Under the pieces are notes generated by a model that made no database searches, was not told the DNA's origin, and was given only the letters and a program-made list of their open reading frames with translations. This document shows, one piece after another, positions 1 through 10,096 of a stretch of DNA of 64,000 nt. This DNA comes from Luteimonas_C sp035250245 (lineage in GTDB: Bacteria > Pseudomonadota > Gammaproteobacteria > Xanthomonadales > Xanthomonadaceae). How positions within the stretch are numbered: position 1 is the stretch's first letter; every line of letters starts with the position of its first letter. The position numbers were made by a program, and so were the translations under genes. Where the stretch lies: NCBI GenBank assembly GCA_035250245.1, contig DATFFH010000095.1:90109-154108 (forward strand), written 5' to 3'.

Positions 1-87
1 GCCCCGCCTGCGGGATAATTAACCCCTAGCCCGCCCACGCCCCAGGCCATCCGGCCGGGCTCGGCGCGCCCGGATTCCGGAGTCGAC

Positions 88-1749
<1,662 letters not shown>

Positions 1750-1751
1750 GC

Positions 1752-2489
1752 ATGACGATCCGGCACCAGTACGAACTCGACGGCCTGCGCCGTGCGGGCG
1801 CGCTGGTGTCCGGCATCCTCGCGGCGATGCGCGAACAGGCCGTCGCGGGCGCGGTGTCGCGCGATCTCGACGCTTACGGCGCGGAACTGATGTACAAGGC
1901 CGGCGCGCGTTCGGCGCCCGAATTGACTTACGGTTTTCCCGGCGCGACCTGCATCAGCATCAACGCGGTCGCCGCCCACGGCATTCCGGACGATTCGGTG
2001 CTGCGCGACGGCGACCTGGTTAATATCGACGTGTCCGCCGAATTGGACGGCTATTTCGCCGACACCGGCGCCAGCTTCGTGGTCGGCGGCGCGAGTCCCG
2101 CGCAACAGCGCCTGCTGGATGCGACACGCGAAGCGCGCGACGCGGCGATCGCGCAACTGCGCGCCGGCGATTTGATCAACGGCATCGGCCGCACGGTCGA
2201 AGCGGTCGCCGCGAAGCGCGGCTTCCGGGTGATCCGCAACCTCGGCAGCCACGGCGTCGGCCGCGCGCTACACGAGGAGCCGGGCACGATTTCCGGCCAT
2301 TACGACCCGCGCGACACGCGCCGGCTGCACGAGGGCATGGTGATCACGGTCGAGCCCTTCCTGGCCACGCATTGCAACCAGACCCGCGAAGCCGCGGACG
2401 GCTGGTCGCTGGTCTGCCCGCGCGGCGTCGCCGCGCAGTTCGAACACACGGTCGTCGTCACCCGCGGCGAACCGATCATCGTCACCTGA
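1752..2489 (+). CDS. map: Type I methionyl aminopeptidase
   Basis: 245 residues, the length of the catalytic domain of a type I enzyme that removes the initiator methionine from new proteins. The metal ligands of the pita-bread fold can be picked out: Asp in NIDVS, Asp in FADTG, His in SHGVGRALHEEP, Glu in ITVEPF and Glu in QFEHTVVV. Family members often have GDTS where this protein has ADTG, so it may be a divergent paralogue rather than the main housekeeping copy, which usually sits beside rpsB. The ATG is two bases after the ettA stop, suggesting translational coupling; a longer reading frame extends upstream through ettA but that part is a shadow. Confidence 0.9.
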   Translation: MTIRHQYELDGLRRAGALVSGILAAMREQAVAGAVSRDLDAYGAELMYKAGARSAPELTYGFPGATCISINAVAAHGIPDDSVLRDGDLVNIDVSAELDGYFADTGASFVVGGASPAQQRLLDATREARDAAIAQLRAGDLINGIGRTVEAVAAKRGFRVIRNLGSHGVGRALHEEPGTISGHYDPRDTRRLHEGMVITVEPFLATHCNQTREAADGWSLVCPRGVAAQFEHTVVVTRGEPIIVT

Positions 2490-2517
2490 CACCGGCGGGG
2501 GCCGGCGGAGATTGCGG

Positions 2518-3330
2518 ATGGCCTTCACGGCGGAGTTGCGCGAACGTTGGGCGAAAAGCGGCAGCCTGGTCTGCGTGGGCCTGGATCCCGAGCCGAACAA
2601 GTTCCCGGCCAAGTTCGCGAACGATCCGGACGCCATCTTCGCCTTCTGCCGCGACATCGCCGACGCCACCGCCGAATATGTCTGCTGCTTCAAGCCGCAG
2701 ATCGCGCATTTCGCCGCGCACGGCGCGGAAGACGCGCTGCAGCGGCTGATCGCGCACATCCACGACAAGCATCCGGGCATTCCGGTGATCCTGGACGCCA
2801 AGCGCGGCGACATCGGCAGCACCGCGCAGCAATACGCGGTCGAGGCTTTCGACCGCTATCGCGCCGATGCGGTCACCGCCAATCCTTACCTGGGCAAGGA
2901 CTCGGTGCAGCCGTTCCTGGACCGCGCCGACAAGGGCGTGGTGATCCTGTGCCGCACTTCGAATCCGGGAGCCGGCGATCTGCAGGACCTGCTCGTCGAC
3001 GGCAAGCCGCTGTACCAGCGCGTTGCCGAAAAAGTCACGCGCGAGTGGAACGGGAACGGCAACTGCGCGGTGGTGGTCGGCGCGACGTGGCCGGAGCAGT
3101 TGCGCGAAGTGCGGGCGATCGTCGGCGACGTGCCTTTCCTGGTGCCCGGCGTCGGCGCACAGGGCGGCGACGTGGAGGCGGTCGTCAAGAATGCGAAGAC
3201 CGGCGACGGCACGGGGCTGATCGTGAGTTCGTCGCGAGCGGTCTTGTACGCGTCGAATGGCGGCGACTACGCCGACGCCGCGGCTACCGCAACGAAAGCG
3301 CTGCGCGACGAGATCAACCGCCACCGCTGA
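2518..3330 (+). CDS. pyrF: Orotidine 5'-phosphate decarboxylase, long (class II) form
   Basis: 270 residues. Catalyses the last step of de novo UMP synthesis, decarboxylation of OMP. The catalytic Lys-Asp array is visible in DAKRGDIGSTAQQYA, which is the version found in the longer class II family; E. coli PyrF is about 245 residues with a DxKxxDI form. Other conserved segments are VCVGLDPEPNKFP near the N-terminus and a phosphate-binding segment around VPGVGAQGGD. I chose the ATG at 2518 rather than an in-frame TTG six bases upstream because GGAG (2507-2510) lies seven bases before it. The gene follows map by 28 bases and is followed by a GTAG palindrome. Confidence 0.93.
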   Translation: MAFTAELRERWAKSGSLVCVGLDPEPNKFPAKFANDPDAIFAFCRDIADATAEYVCCFKPQIAHFAAHGAEDALQRLIAHIHDKHPGIPVILDAKRGDIGSTAQQYAVEAFDRYRADAVTANPYLGKDSVQPFLDRADKGVVILCRTSNPGAGDLQDLLVDGKPLYQRVAEKVTREWNGNGNCAVVVGATWPEQLREVRAIVGDVPFLVPGVGAQGGDVEAVVKNAKTGDGTGLIVSSSRAVLYASNGGDYADAAATATKALRDEINRHR

Positions 3331-3339
3331 ACCGCTTTC

Positions 3340-3493
3340 GTAGGTGCGAATTCATTCGCACGCTCTCCCAACAAAAGCGTGCGAATGAATTCGCACCTAC
3401 GAACTGCGGCAGCAGCTACAGCGACAAACCCTGTAAATACGAATTCATTCGCTGACTCTCCCAACAAAAGCGTGCGAATGAATTCGCACCTAC
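3340..3493. repeat. Two GTAG-headed palindromes (GTAGGTGCGAATTC family)
   Basis: The first copy (3340-3400) has arms of about 25 bases reading GTAGGTGCGAATTCATTCGC and its complement, around a short CTCCCAACAAAA loop. The second copy (about 3436-3493) has a decayed left arm and an intact right arm. The right end of the second copy overlaps the end of the glycosyltransferase gene on the minus strand and supplies its TAG stop (3490-3492). The same family recurs at 29746-29813 and 63251-63311. GTAG at the foot of the hairpin is typical of REP elements recognised by REP-associated tyrosine transposases (RAYT); none is encoded here. Confidence 0.85.
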
Positions 3494-4332
3494 GAAGAGC
3501 GGGCGACTGCTCGTAAGACGGCGAACGGGAACCGCCCCCAGATCGCGGTGAACACCGCCATGCGCATGGCCATGCCGCGACGGCCGGCCTCGAACTTGCG
3601 GAAATACCGCCACAAGCCGCGATGCTTGTGCCATTCCACGAACAGCGGCCGCGAGCGGCTGGACACGCCGCGCACATGCACCACGCGTACGTCGTTGGCG
3701 ACCGCGACGACCGCGCCGGCTTCTCGCGCGCGCCGGCACAAGTCCAAGTCTTCGGCGTGCAGGCGGTAGGCTTCGTCGAACCCGCCGATCCGCGCGAACA
3801 GGCTGCGCGGCATCAGCATCAGCGCGCCGGAAACCGCATCCACCGGCTGCAGCGCGCGCAGCGCATCCGGCGCCACGTCCAGCGCGCGCGCGGAGCGCGA
3901 GCCCAGCATCGCGCCGAAATCCGGATCGCGGCGTCGCGCGGCGCCATCGCGCACGCCCGCTTCGTCGACCAGATCGGCGCCGAGCAGGCAGGCGCCGACT
4001 CCTTGCGCGTGCGCGCGCAACCGTTCCAGCGTGTCTTCCTCGACCAGGCAATCCGGATTCACGAACGCCAGCCATGGCGCATCGCTGTCGCGCGTGCCCT
4101 GGTTGCAGGCCACCGCGAAACCGGGGTTGTCGGGATTGGCCACGAAACGCAGGCGCGGATCGCCGGCCGCGTGCCGCTGCACGATGTCCATCGTGCCGTC
4201 CTCGGAGCCGTTGTCGACCACGCGGATCTGGGCCACGCCGGCGGCTGAGCGCAGCCGCGCCAGGCATTCGTCCATGGTCGACGCGCTCTGGTAGGAGACG
4301 ACGACCGCCGCGATACCTGCCGCGTCCGTCAC
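3490..4332 (-). CDS. Family 2 glycosyltransferase, rhamnosyltransferase-like
   Basis: 280 residues. It has the GT-A nucleotide-sugar fold: AAVVVSYQSAS at the N-terminus, VVDNGSEDGT, NPGFAVACNQG, and FVNPDC where the DxD-type metal site is expected, followed by GGFDEAYRLHAEDLDLCRR, the acceptor/base segment common to WcaA and rhamnosyltransferase-like enzymes. The C-terminal basic and hydrophobic stretch may contact the membrane. Acceptor and donor cannot be read from sequence. The start is a GTG at 4332 that overlaps the stop of the upstream gene as GTGA. The TAG stop lies in the head of a GTAG repeat, so the C-terminus may have been altered by the repeat. Confidence 0.85.
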   Translation of the reverse strand: MTDAAGIAAVVVSYQSASTMDECLARLRSAAGVAQIRVVDNGSEDGTMDIVQRHAAGDPRLRFVANPDNPGFAVACNQGTRDSDAPWLAFVNPDCLVEEDTLERLRAHAQGVGACLLGADLVDEAGVRDGAARRRDPDFGAMLGSRSARALDVAPDALRALQPVDAVSGALMLMPRSLFARIGGFDEAYRLHAEDLDLCRRAREAGAVVAVANDVRVVHVRGVSSRSRPLFVEWHKHRGLWRYFRKFEAGRRGMAMRMAVFTAIWGRFPFAVLRAVARSS

Positions 4333-5201
4333 GATGATGGCTCCTGTTTTTTCGCCGCGCGCGGGAACAGTTCGCGCTGCGATTGCGGCAATTCCACCTC
4401 GACGTAAAGCTCGGCCAGGCGCTCGCGCGTTTCGCGCAGGGGATCGGCCATCAGGAAGTGGGCGATGCGCGCGTGCCAGTCCGGCCAGCGCGCGGCGAGC
4501 GCTTCCATATCGCCTTCGTAGGGACCGCCTTCGCCGCCGCGGGCGACATAGGCCGTTTCGCACAGGGCGTTGCGCCAGCCCAAACCTGATAAGCGCAGCG
4601 ACAGATCGACCAAGGCCGCATACCAGGAGCCGTAACTGCTCGCATCCAAACCACCAGCGCGGCGGCGCGCGTTGCCGCGGATCAGCACCGCGTGGCCGAC
4701 CGCGGCCGGCAATTCGGGATGCAAAGGCGGCAGCGTCGAAGCGGCGCGAGCCAAGCGCTCGGGATCCTCGGGCATCGGCGCGATTTCGCCGCAGCGCGGC
4801 CACGCCGCCGATTCGCCGGCGTTGCACCACGGCGTGGCCGTGGCGATGGCGGCATCGCGCGCCAGACAAGCGGCGAGTTGCTGCAGCCAACCCGGCGTGG
4901 GCATCGCATCGGGCGCGAGCACGGCCACATCGGCGTCGCCGCAGGCTTTTAGCGCTTCGTCCAGATGCGCGACCTCGCCGACCATGCGCTGGCGCCGCGT
5001 GTAGTCCGCCGCCAGCGGCGTGCGCTGCAGCCAACGTTCGATGATCGCCAATCCGCGCGGGCCGGCTTGCGCATCGTCGGCAAGCCAGATCCGCGTGCCT
5101 TTCGGCGTACCCGCGTCGAGCGCGCCCAGGCAGCGGTCGAGCGCATCGTCGTCGGTGCCGATCGGGAGCAGAACGATCGGCAGGGCGGGGTCAGCCGCCA
5201 T
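4329..5201 (-). CDS. Glycosyltransferase-like protein (divergent family 2)
   Basis: 290 residues. The N-terminus PIVLLPIGTDDDALDRCLGALD, the central VAVLAPDAMPTPGWLQQLAACL and PWCNAGESAAWPR look like a family 2 glycosyltransferase, but the DxD-type motif is weak (APDAMP where a DxD or NPD would be expected). It may be a degenerate partner of the downstream enzyme. The two genes overlap by four bases (GTGA), so they are translated together and probably act on the same glycan. The upstream 350 bases are repeat-rich, and purL lies beyond on the same strand. Function beyond a glycan-related role is inference. Confidence 0.65.
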   Translation of the reverse strand: MAADPALPIVLLPIGTDDDALDRCLGALDAGTPKGTRIWLADDAQAGPRGLAIIERWLQRTPLAADYTRRQRMVGEVAHLDEALKACGDADVAVLAPDAMPTPGWLQQLAACLARDAAIATATPWCNAGESAAWPRCGEIAPMPEDPERLARAASTLPPLHPELPAAVGHAVLIRGNARRRAGGLDASSYGSWYAALVDLSLRLSGLGWRNALCETAYVARGGEGGPYEGDMEALAARWPDWHARIAHFLMADPLRETRERLAELYVEVELPQSQRELFPRAAKKQEPSS

Positions 5202-5207
5202 GGGCGC

Positions 5208-5553
5208 AAGGCTCGCTGTCGCGGGGAAGGCGTGAGACTGGCAACCGCGATCTCGCTTCGGAGAGTTGGGCGAACTTTAGCAGTTAGCCGTGGTTTGTCC
5301 GAAGGCGACTGCTTTTGCCCTCTCCCCTTGCGGGGTGGAGGGGCATCGCTGCGAAGCATCGCTTCGCATGCCCCTGAACGCCCTCGCGCAAGCGAGGGCC
5401 GGGGCGCGGAGCGGGGACAGGCGCGAAGCGCCAGGGAGAGGGTTCGGCTTTTGGAGAATGGCATCGAGCAAGATCAAAAGCACGCTCGCTGCGCATCGCG
5501 CACCCCTCTCCTGCCCTTCGGGCATCCTCTCCCGCAAGGGGAGAGGAAAAATC
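5208..5553. repeat. Repeat-rich intergenic region between purL and a glycosyltransferase
   Basis: About 350 bases with no convincing gene. It holds a composite of inverted repeats: CCCTCTCCCCTTGCGGGGTG at about 5318, the hairpin GCATCGCTTCGCATGCCCC, CCCTCGCGCAAGCGAGGGCC, then GGCGCGAAGCGCCAGGGAGA and a terminal CTCTCCCGCAAGGGGAGAGG. Related sequence occurs at about 24532-24710 and inside purL at 7692-7827. Small frames read through it are low-complexity and I regard them as spurious. Confidence 0.75.
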
Positions 5554-8500
5554 TCAACCCACCCACACCCGCGCATTGCGGAACATCCGCACCCACGGCG
5601 ACTCGTCCGGCCAATCCTGCGGATGCCAACTCAAGTTGACGCTGCGCGGCGTGCGTTCCGGATGCGGCATCAGAATGGTCGCGCGTCCATCGTCGCTGCA
5701 CAGCCCGGCGATGCCGTCCGACGAGCCGTTCGGATTGGCCGGATACGACGTCGCCGCGCGTCCGTCGCCTTCGATGTAGCGCATCGCGACCGCCGCCGCG
5801 GCCTGATCGACCGCGCTCGCGAACGCGGCGCGGCCTTCGCCGTGCGAGACCACGATCGGAATGCGCGATCCGCCCATCCCGCGGAAGAACAGCGACGGCG
5901 ATTCGGGCACCTCGACCAGGCTCAAGCGGCCTTCGAACTGCTCGCTGCGGTTGCGCAGGAACTGCGGCCAATGCGCGGCACCGGGAACGATGTCCTTCAG
6001 CTGCGCCAGCATCTGGCAGCCGTTGCATACGCCCAGGGAGAACGTGTCGCTTCGGGCGAAGAAGGCCGCGAACGCGTCGCGCAGCGCAGCGCGCTCCAGG
6101 ATCGAGGTCGCCCAGCCGCGGCCGGCGCCGAGCACGTCGCCGTAACTGAAGCCGCCGCAGGCGGCGATGCCTCGGAAATCGTCCAGCGCGACGCGACCGG
6201 AAATCAGATCGCTCATGTGCACGTCGTAAGCGGCGAATCCGGCTTTCGCGAATGCCGAGGCCATTTCGACCTGGCCGTTGACGCCCTGCTCGCGCAGGAT
6301 CGCGACCTTCGGCTTGGCGCCGGTCGAAAGGAAAGGCGCGGCGACGTTTTGCGCAGGGTCGAACGTCAGCTTCGGCTGCAAGCCCGGCGCGGCGAAAGCG
6401 CGGGCGGCTTCGCGTTCCTCGTCGGCGCAGGCGGGATCGTCGCGCAGCTTCTGCATCGCATGCGTCACCGACCACCAGGCGTCGAACAAGGCATCCCAGC
6501 GCCATTCGGCCAGGGTTTCGCCTTCTTCGCTGACCCGGATCGCCGGCGCCGTGCTCGGCCGAGCGATGCGCTGCGCGCATTCCACCAGGCCGTGACGCGC
6601 GACCAGGTCGGCGAATTCGGCGCGGTCTTCGGCCGAAATTTGCACCACCGCGCCGAGCTCTTCGTTGAACAAGGTGCGCAGTACGTCGTCGGTGCGGCCG
6701 TCGCCCCAGCCGTCGAGCAGGATGTCCAGGCCCAGATGCGAGCAGAACGCCATTTCGCACAGCGCGGCGAAGGCGCCGCCGTCGGAACGGTCGTGGTAGG
6801 CGAGCAGCAAGCCGGCCTCGCGCGCGTCGCGGATCAATTCGAAGAAGCCGCGCAGGCGTTCGGGGCTGTCCAGGTCGGGGCAATCGCCGCCGAAACGTTC
6901 GTAGCATTGCGCCAGGATCGAACCGCCCAAACGCTGCTTGCCCGCGCCCAGGCCGATCAGCCATAGCTCGGTGTCGGCCGCGCGCGACAGCAGCGGCGTG
7001 AGTTGCGCGCGCGCATCGGCGACCGGCGCGAAAGCGGTGACGATCAAGGACACCGGCGACACCGACTTGTGCGCCTGCCCGTCCTGCGACCACTGCGCCT
7101 GCATCGACAAGGAATCCTTGCCGACCGGGATGCTCAGATCCAGCGCCGGGCACAGTTCCATGCCGACGGCTTTCACCGCGTCGAACAATTTCGCGTCTTC
7201 GCCGGGATGTCCGGCCGCCGCCATCCAGTTCGCGGACAGTTTTACGCGATCCAGGCTTTCGACCCGCGCGGCGCACAGATTGGTGATCGCTTCGCCCACC
7301 GCCATCCGCGCCGAAGCCGCCGCGTCGAGCAGCGCCAGCGGCGTGCGCTCGCCCACCGCCATCGCTTCGCCGGCGCCGCCTTCGAAACCGGACAAGGTGA
7401 TCGCGCAATCGGCCATCGGCAATTGCCACGGGCCGATCATCTGGTCGCGCGCGGTCAAGCCGCCGACGCTGCGGTCGCCGATGCTGACCAGGAAGTTCTT
7501 GGCCGCGACGGTCGGATGCGCGAGCACGCGCAGGCCGGCTTCGTACAGTACTTTGCCGACATCGGCGCCGAGTTCGTCGCTGTCGAGCTCCGGCCAGCGC
7601 AAAGCGTTCGGGCGCTGGGTGTCGCGGTGCATCTTCGGCGGCTTGCCGAACAGCACGTCCATGGGCAGGTCGATCGGAAGATCGCGCTTTGAAGCCCCTC
7701 TCCCGCCGGGAGAGGGGTTGGGGTGAGGGTTCGGCGAAGCGTCGCCGTTCCCGTTATCGTCGTACTCCGAACCCTCATCCGCCCTTCGGGCACCTTCTCC
7801 CGAGGGGAGAAGGGAAACGCCGTAACCAACCACCAACCGCTCTTCGGCGGTCGCCGTGCCTACCACCGCGAACGGGCAACGCTCGCGCGCGCACAAGGCT
7901 TCGAAATCCGCGATCCGGTCCTGCGGAATTCCAAGTACATAACGTTCCTGCGATTCGTTGCACCACAACTGCATCGGCGACAAGGACGGATCGTCGCTGG
8001 GCACTTTGCCCAAGTCGATCACGCCGCCGACGCCCGAGTCGTGCAGCAATTCGGGAATCGCGTTCGACAAACCGCCCGCGCCGACATCGTGGAACCAGAG
8101 AATCGGGTTGTTTTCGCCCAGCGCGACGCAGGCATCGATCACTTCCTGACAACGCCGCTCCATCTCCGGGTTGTCGCGCTGCACGCTGGCGAAATCCAGA
8201 TCTTCGGCGCTTTCGCCCGAAGCCACCGAACTCGCGGCGCCGCCGCCCAGGCCGATCAGCATCGCCGGGCCGCCGAGCACGATCACCGCATCGCCCGGCG
8301 ACAGTTTCCTCTTCGCCACCAGCGGCCGGTCGATCGCGCCCAAGCCGCCCGCAAGCATGATCGGCTTGTCGTAGGCGCGCACCTCGCCGCCGCTTTCGCG
8401 CAGCTCGAAGCTGCGGAAATAGCCGGCCAGGTTGGGCCGGCCGAATTCGTTGTTGAACGCGGCGCCGCCGATCGGGCCGTCGGTCATGATTTCCAGTGCC

Positions 8501-9561
8501 GGCGCCATGCGCGGATTCAGCGCGCGCTCGGATTCCCAGGGCTGCGCCAAGCCCGGAATACGCAGGTGCGAAACGCTGAAGCCGCACAAGCCGGCCTTGG
8601 GTTTGCCGCCGCGGCCGGTGGCGCCTTCGTCGCGGATCTCGCCGCCGGCGCCGGTGCTGGCGCCGGGGAACGGCGCGATCGCGGTCGGGTGGTTGTGGGT
8701 TTCGACCTTGATGCAGAACGCGCCGGGCGTTTCGTTTTCCGCGCGGTATTCGCCGTCGGCGCCGTGCGGGCGGAAACGCCGCGCCGGATAGCCTTCCACC
8801 ACCGCCGCGTTGTCGCTGTACGCCGACAGTGTGTATTCCGGCGTTTGCGCGTGGGTGTGCTTGATCATCTTGAACAGCGACAGCGGCTGTTCGCGTCCGT
8901 CGATGGTCCAACTGGCGTTGAAGATCTTGTGCCGGCAATGCTCGGAATTGGCCTGCGCGAACATCATCAGTTCGACGTCGGACGGGTCGCGGCCGAGTTC
9001 GGCGTAGCGCTCGCGCAGGTAGTCGATCTCGTCTTCGGCCAGGGCCAGGCCCAGGCGCGCGTTGGCCGAAGCGAGTTCGGCCAGCGGAATGCGTTCCAGC
9101 GCGCCGCGCGCCGGCGCCACGAACAGCGCGGCGGCCGCATCGCGATCGGCGAGCAGCGATTGGGTCATGGGATCGTGCAGGCGCTTGGACAGCGCGGCCT
9201 GCGCCGCCGCGTCCTGCGGCCAGCCGGCCAGATCGATGCGGGTGCCGCGCTCGACCCGGCGCACCGGCAGGCCGGCGCCGTGCAGTAGTTCGGTGGCCTT
9301 GCTGGCCCAGGGCGAAATCGTCCCCAGGCGCGGTAGCACGAAGCGCGAAACGGCGCCGTCCGAAAGCGGCTGCGGCTGCGGCTCGGCTTGCAGGATCCGG
9401 CGTAAGGCCGCCGAATCCGGCTGGGCGCCGCTTTCGGGTTCGATCCAATAGACGTGCCAGGCGCCGACGACGCGGACGTGGGGAACCAGGGCTTGCAGGC
9501 GGGCTTCGAGCCGCTCGCGGCGGAACGGCGACAGGGCCGGCAGGCCCTCGAGGACGATCAT
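5554..9561 (-). CDS. purL: Phosphoribosylformylglycinamidine synthase (FGAM synthase), with an in-frame repeat insertion
   Basis: 1335 residues, about 40 longer than the roughly 1295 of E. coli PurL. Converts FGAR, glutamine and ATP to FGAM in purine synthesis. Order: N-terminal PurS-like region, linker, two FGAM synthase (AIR synthase-like) halves with SVGGLTARDQMIGPWQ and SIPVGKDSLSMQ, then a C-terminal glutamine amidotransferase with nucleophile Cys in LGVCNGCQM and the His/Glu of MPHPERT. Residues about 581-624 do not resemble the family: they are rich in Pro, Gly, Asn and Asp and are encoded by intergenic-type repeat sequence (7692-7827). The flanking segments FAVVGTATAEERLVV and DLPMDVLFGKPPKM are normal. 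The frame stays open, so the enzyme is presumably active with a surface loop. Confidence 0.95.
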   Translation of the reverse strand: MIVLEGLPALSPFRRERLEARLQALVPHVRVVGAWHVYWIEPESGAQPDSAALRRILQAEPQPQPLSDGAVSRFVLPRLGTISPWASKATELLHGAGLPVRRVERGTRIDLAGWPQDAAAQAALSKRLHDPMTQSLLADRDAAAALFVAPARGALERIPLAELASANARLGLALAEDEIDYLRERYAELGRDPSDVELMMFAQANSEHCRHKIFNASWTIDGREQPLSLFKMIKHTHAQTPEYTLSAYSDNAAVVEGYPARRFRPHGADGEYRAENETPGAFCIKVETHNHPTAIAPFPGASTGAGGEIRDEGATGRGGKPKAGLCGFSVSHLRIPGLAQPWESERALNPRMAPALEIMTDGPIGGAAFNNEFGRPNLAGYFRSFELRESGGEVRAYDKPIMLAGGLGAIDRPLVAKRKLSPGDAVIVLGGPAMLIGLGGGAASSVASGESAEDLDFASVQRDNPEMERRCQEVIDACVALGENNPILWFHDVGAGGLSNAIPELLHDSGVGGVIDLGKVPSDDPSLSPMQLWCNESQERYVLGIPQDRIADFEALCARERCPFAVVGTATAEERLVVGYGVSLLPSGEGARRADEGSEYDDNGNGDASPNPHPNPSPGGRGASKRDLPIDLPMDVLFGKPPKMHRDTQRPNALRWPELDSDELGADVGKVLYEAGLRVLAHPTVAAKNFLVSIGDRSVGGLTARDQMIGPWQLPMADCAITLSGFEGGAGEAMAVGERTPLALLDAAASARMAVGEAITNLCAARVESLDRVKLSANWMAAAGHPGEDAKLFDAVKAVGMELCPALDLSIPVGKDSLSMQAQWSQDGQAHKSVSPVSLIVTAFAPVADARAQLTPLLSRAADTELWLIGLGAGKQRLGGSILAQCYERFGGDCPDLDSPERLRGFFELIRDAREAGLLLAYHDRSDGGAFAALCEMAFCSHLGLDILLDGWGDGRTDDVLRTLFNEELGAVVQISAEDRAEFADLVARHGLVECAQRIARPSTAPAIRVSEEGETLAEWRWDALFDAWWSVTHAMQKLRDDPACADEEREAARAFAAPGLQPKLTFDPAQNVAAPFLSTGAKPKVAILREQGVNGQVEMASAFAKAGFAAYDVHMSDLISGRVALDDFRGIAACGGFSYGDVLGAGRGWATSILERAALRDAFAAFFARSDTFSLGVCNGCQMLAQLKDIVPGAAHWPQFLRNRSEQFEGRLSLVEVPESPSLFFRGMGGSRIPIVVSHGEGRAAFASAVDQAAAAVAMRYIEGDGRAATSYPANPNGSSDGIAGLCSDDGRATILMPHPERTPRSVNLSWHPQDWPDESPWVRMFRNARVWVG
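7692..7827. repeat. Intergenic-type repeat embedded in frame inside purL
   Basis: The plus strand reads CCTCTCCCGCCGGGAGAGG at the left and GCCCTTCGGGCACCTTCTCC followed by CGAGGGGAGAAGGG at the right. This is the same class of repeat found between genes at 5318-5546 and 24532-24710. It adds about 44 codons to purL without stops. Confidence 0.75.
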
Positions 9562-9640
9562 GTCCGGGGATGGATCGGGAATGGACGCCTATTGTAGCCG
9601 GCCGCCGGCGGCCTGTCCGCCGGGGCCGGAAAAGCCGCGA

Positions 9641-10078
9641 TCAAGGCACGATCTGCGTGCAATGCTCCGACAAGACTTTCCATTCCCCGCTGGCTTTGGT
9701 CAGCGCCATGCTGCAGCGCTGATCGTCGCGGAAGGGTTTGCCTTTGGACGTGCCGTGTCCGCGCCAGCGCGTGCCGACCACGGCCGCCGTGCCGCTGACG
9801 TGGGCGTCGATCTCGCTGCGCTCGGTCGAATCCAGCCGGTAGGTGGAGTTGGACAAACGATCCAGCCATTGTTGGCGCGTCAGGACCCCGCCTTTGGAAC
9901 TGAAATACACGTATTCCGGCGCCAGCACGCCTTCCAAACCGGGCAAATCCTTGCGGTCCCAAGTCTCGTCGTAGGTTTTGATGGCGGCGGCGATGCCCGG
10001 GTCGACCGTCGAATCGGCCGCCATGGCCGGCAATGCGAGGGCGCAGCAAAGCGCGCCCGAAAAGACTTTCGCTTTCAT
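9641..10078 (-). CDS. Secreted NTF2-like (DUF4440/SnoaL-type) protein
   Basis: 145 residues. A classical Sec signal peptide is visible (MKAKVFSGALCCALALPAMA, cleavage likely after AMA), followed by a compact domain with the pattern of DUF4440/NTF2-like folds: a helical start (IAAAIKTYDETWDRKDLPGLEGVLAPEYVYF), a beta-rich middle (VSGTAAVVGTRWRG) and a closing strand (GEWKVLSEHCTQIV). No catalytic residues can be assigned. It lies 18 bases downstream of dsbC on the same strand and has Cys residues, so it may be exported with and act near DsbC, but that is only context. Confidence 0.75.
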   Translation of the reverse strand: MKAKVFSGALCCALALPAMAADSTVDPGIAAAIKTYDETWDRKDLPGLEGVLAPEYVYFSSKGGVLTRQQWLDRLSNSTYRLDSTERSEIDAHVSGTAAVVGTRWRGHGTSKGKPFRDDQRCSMALTKASGEWKVLSEHCTQIVP

Positions 10079-10096
10079 GTTTCGCTCCGGTTGGGA

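Noticed and set aside
3340..3493. Tandem repeats here could look like a CRISPR array
   Set aside because: Units are palindromes with variable spacing and no unique spacers of regular length; no cas genes.
7723..9288. 521-codon plus-strand frame opposite purL
   Set aside because: Shadow of purL; composition typical of antisense frames in GC-rich DNA.
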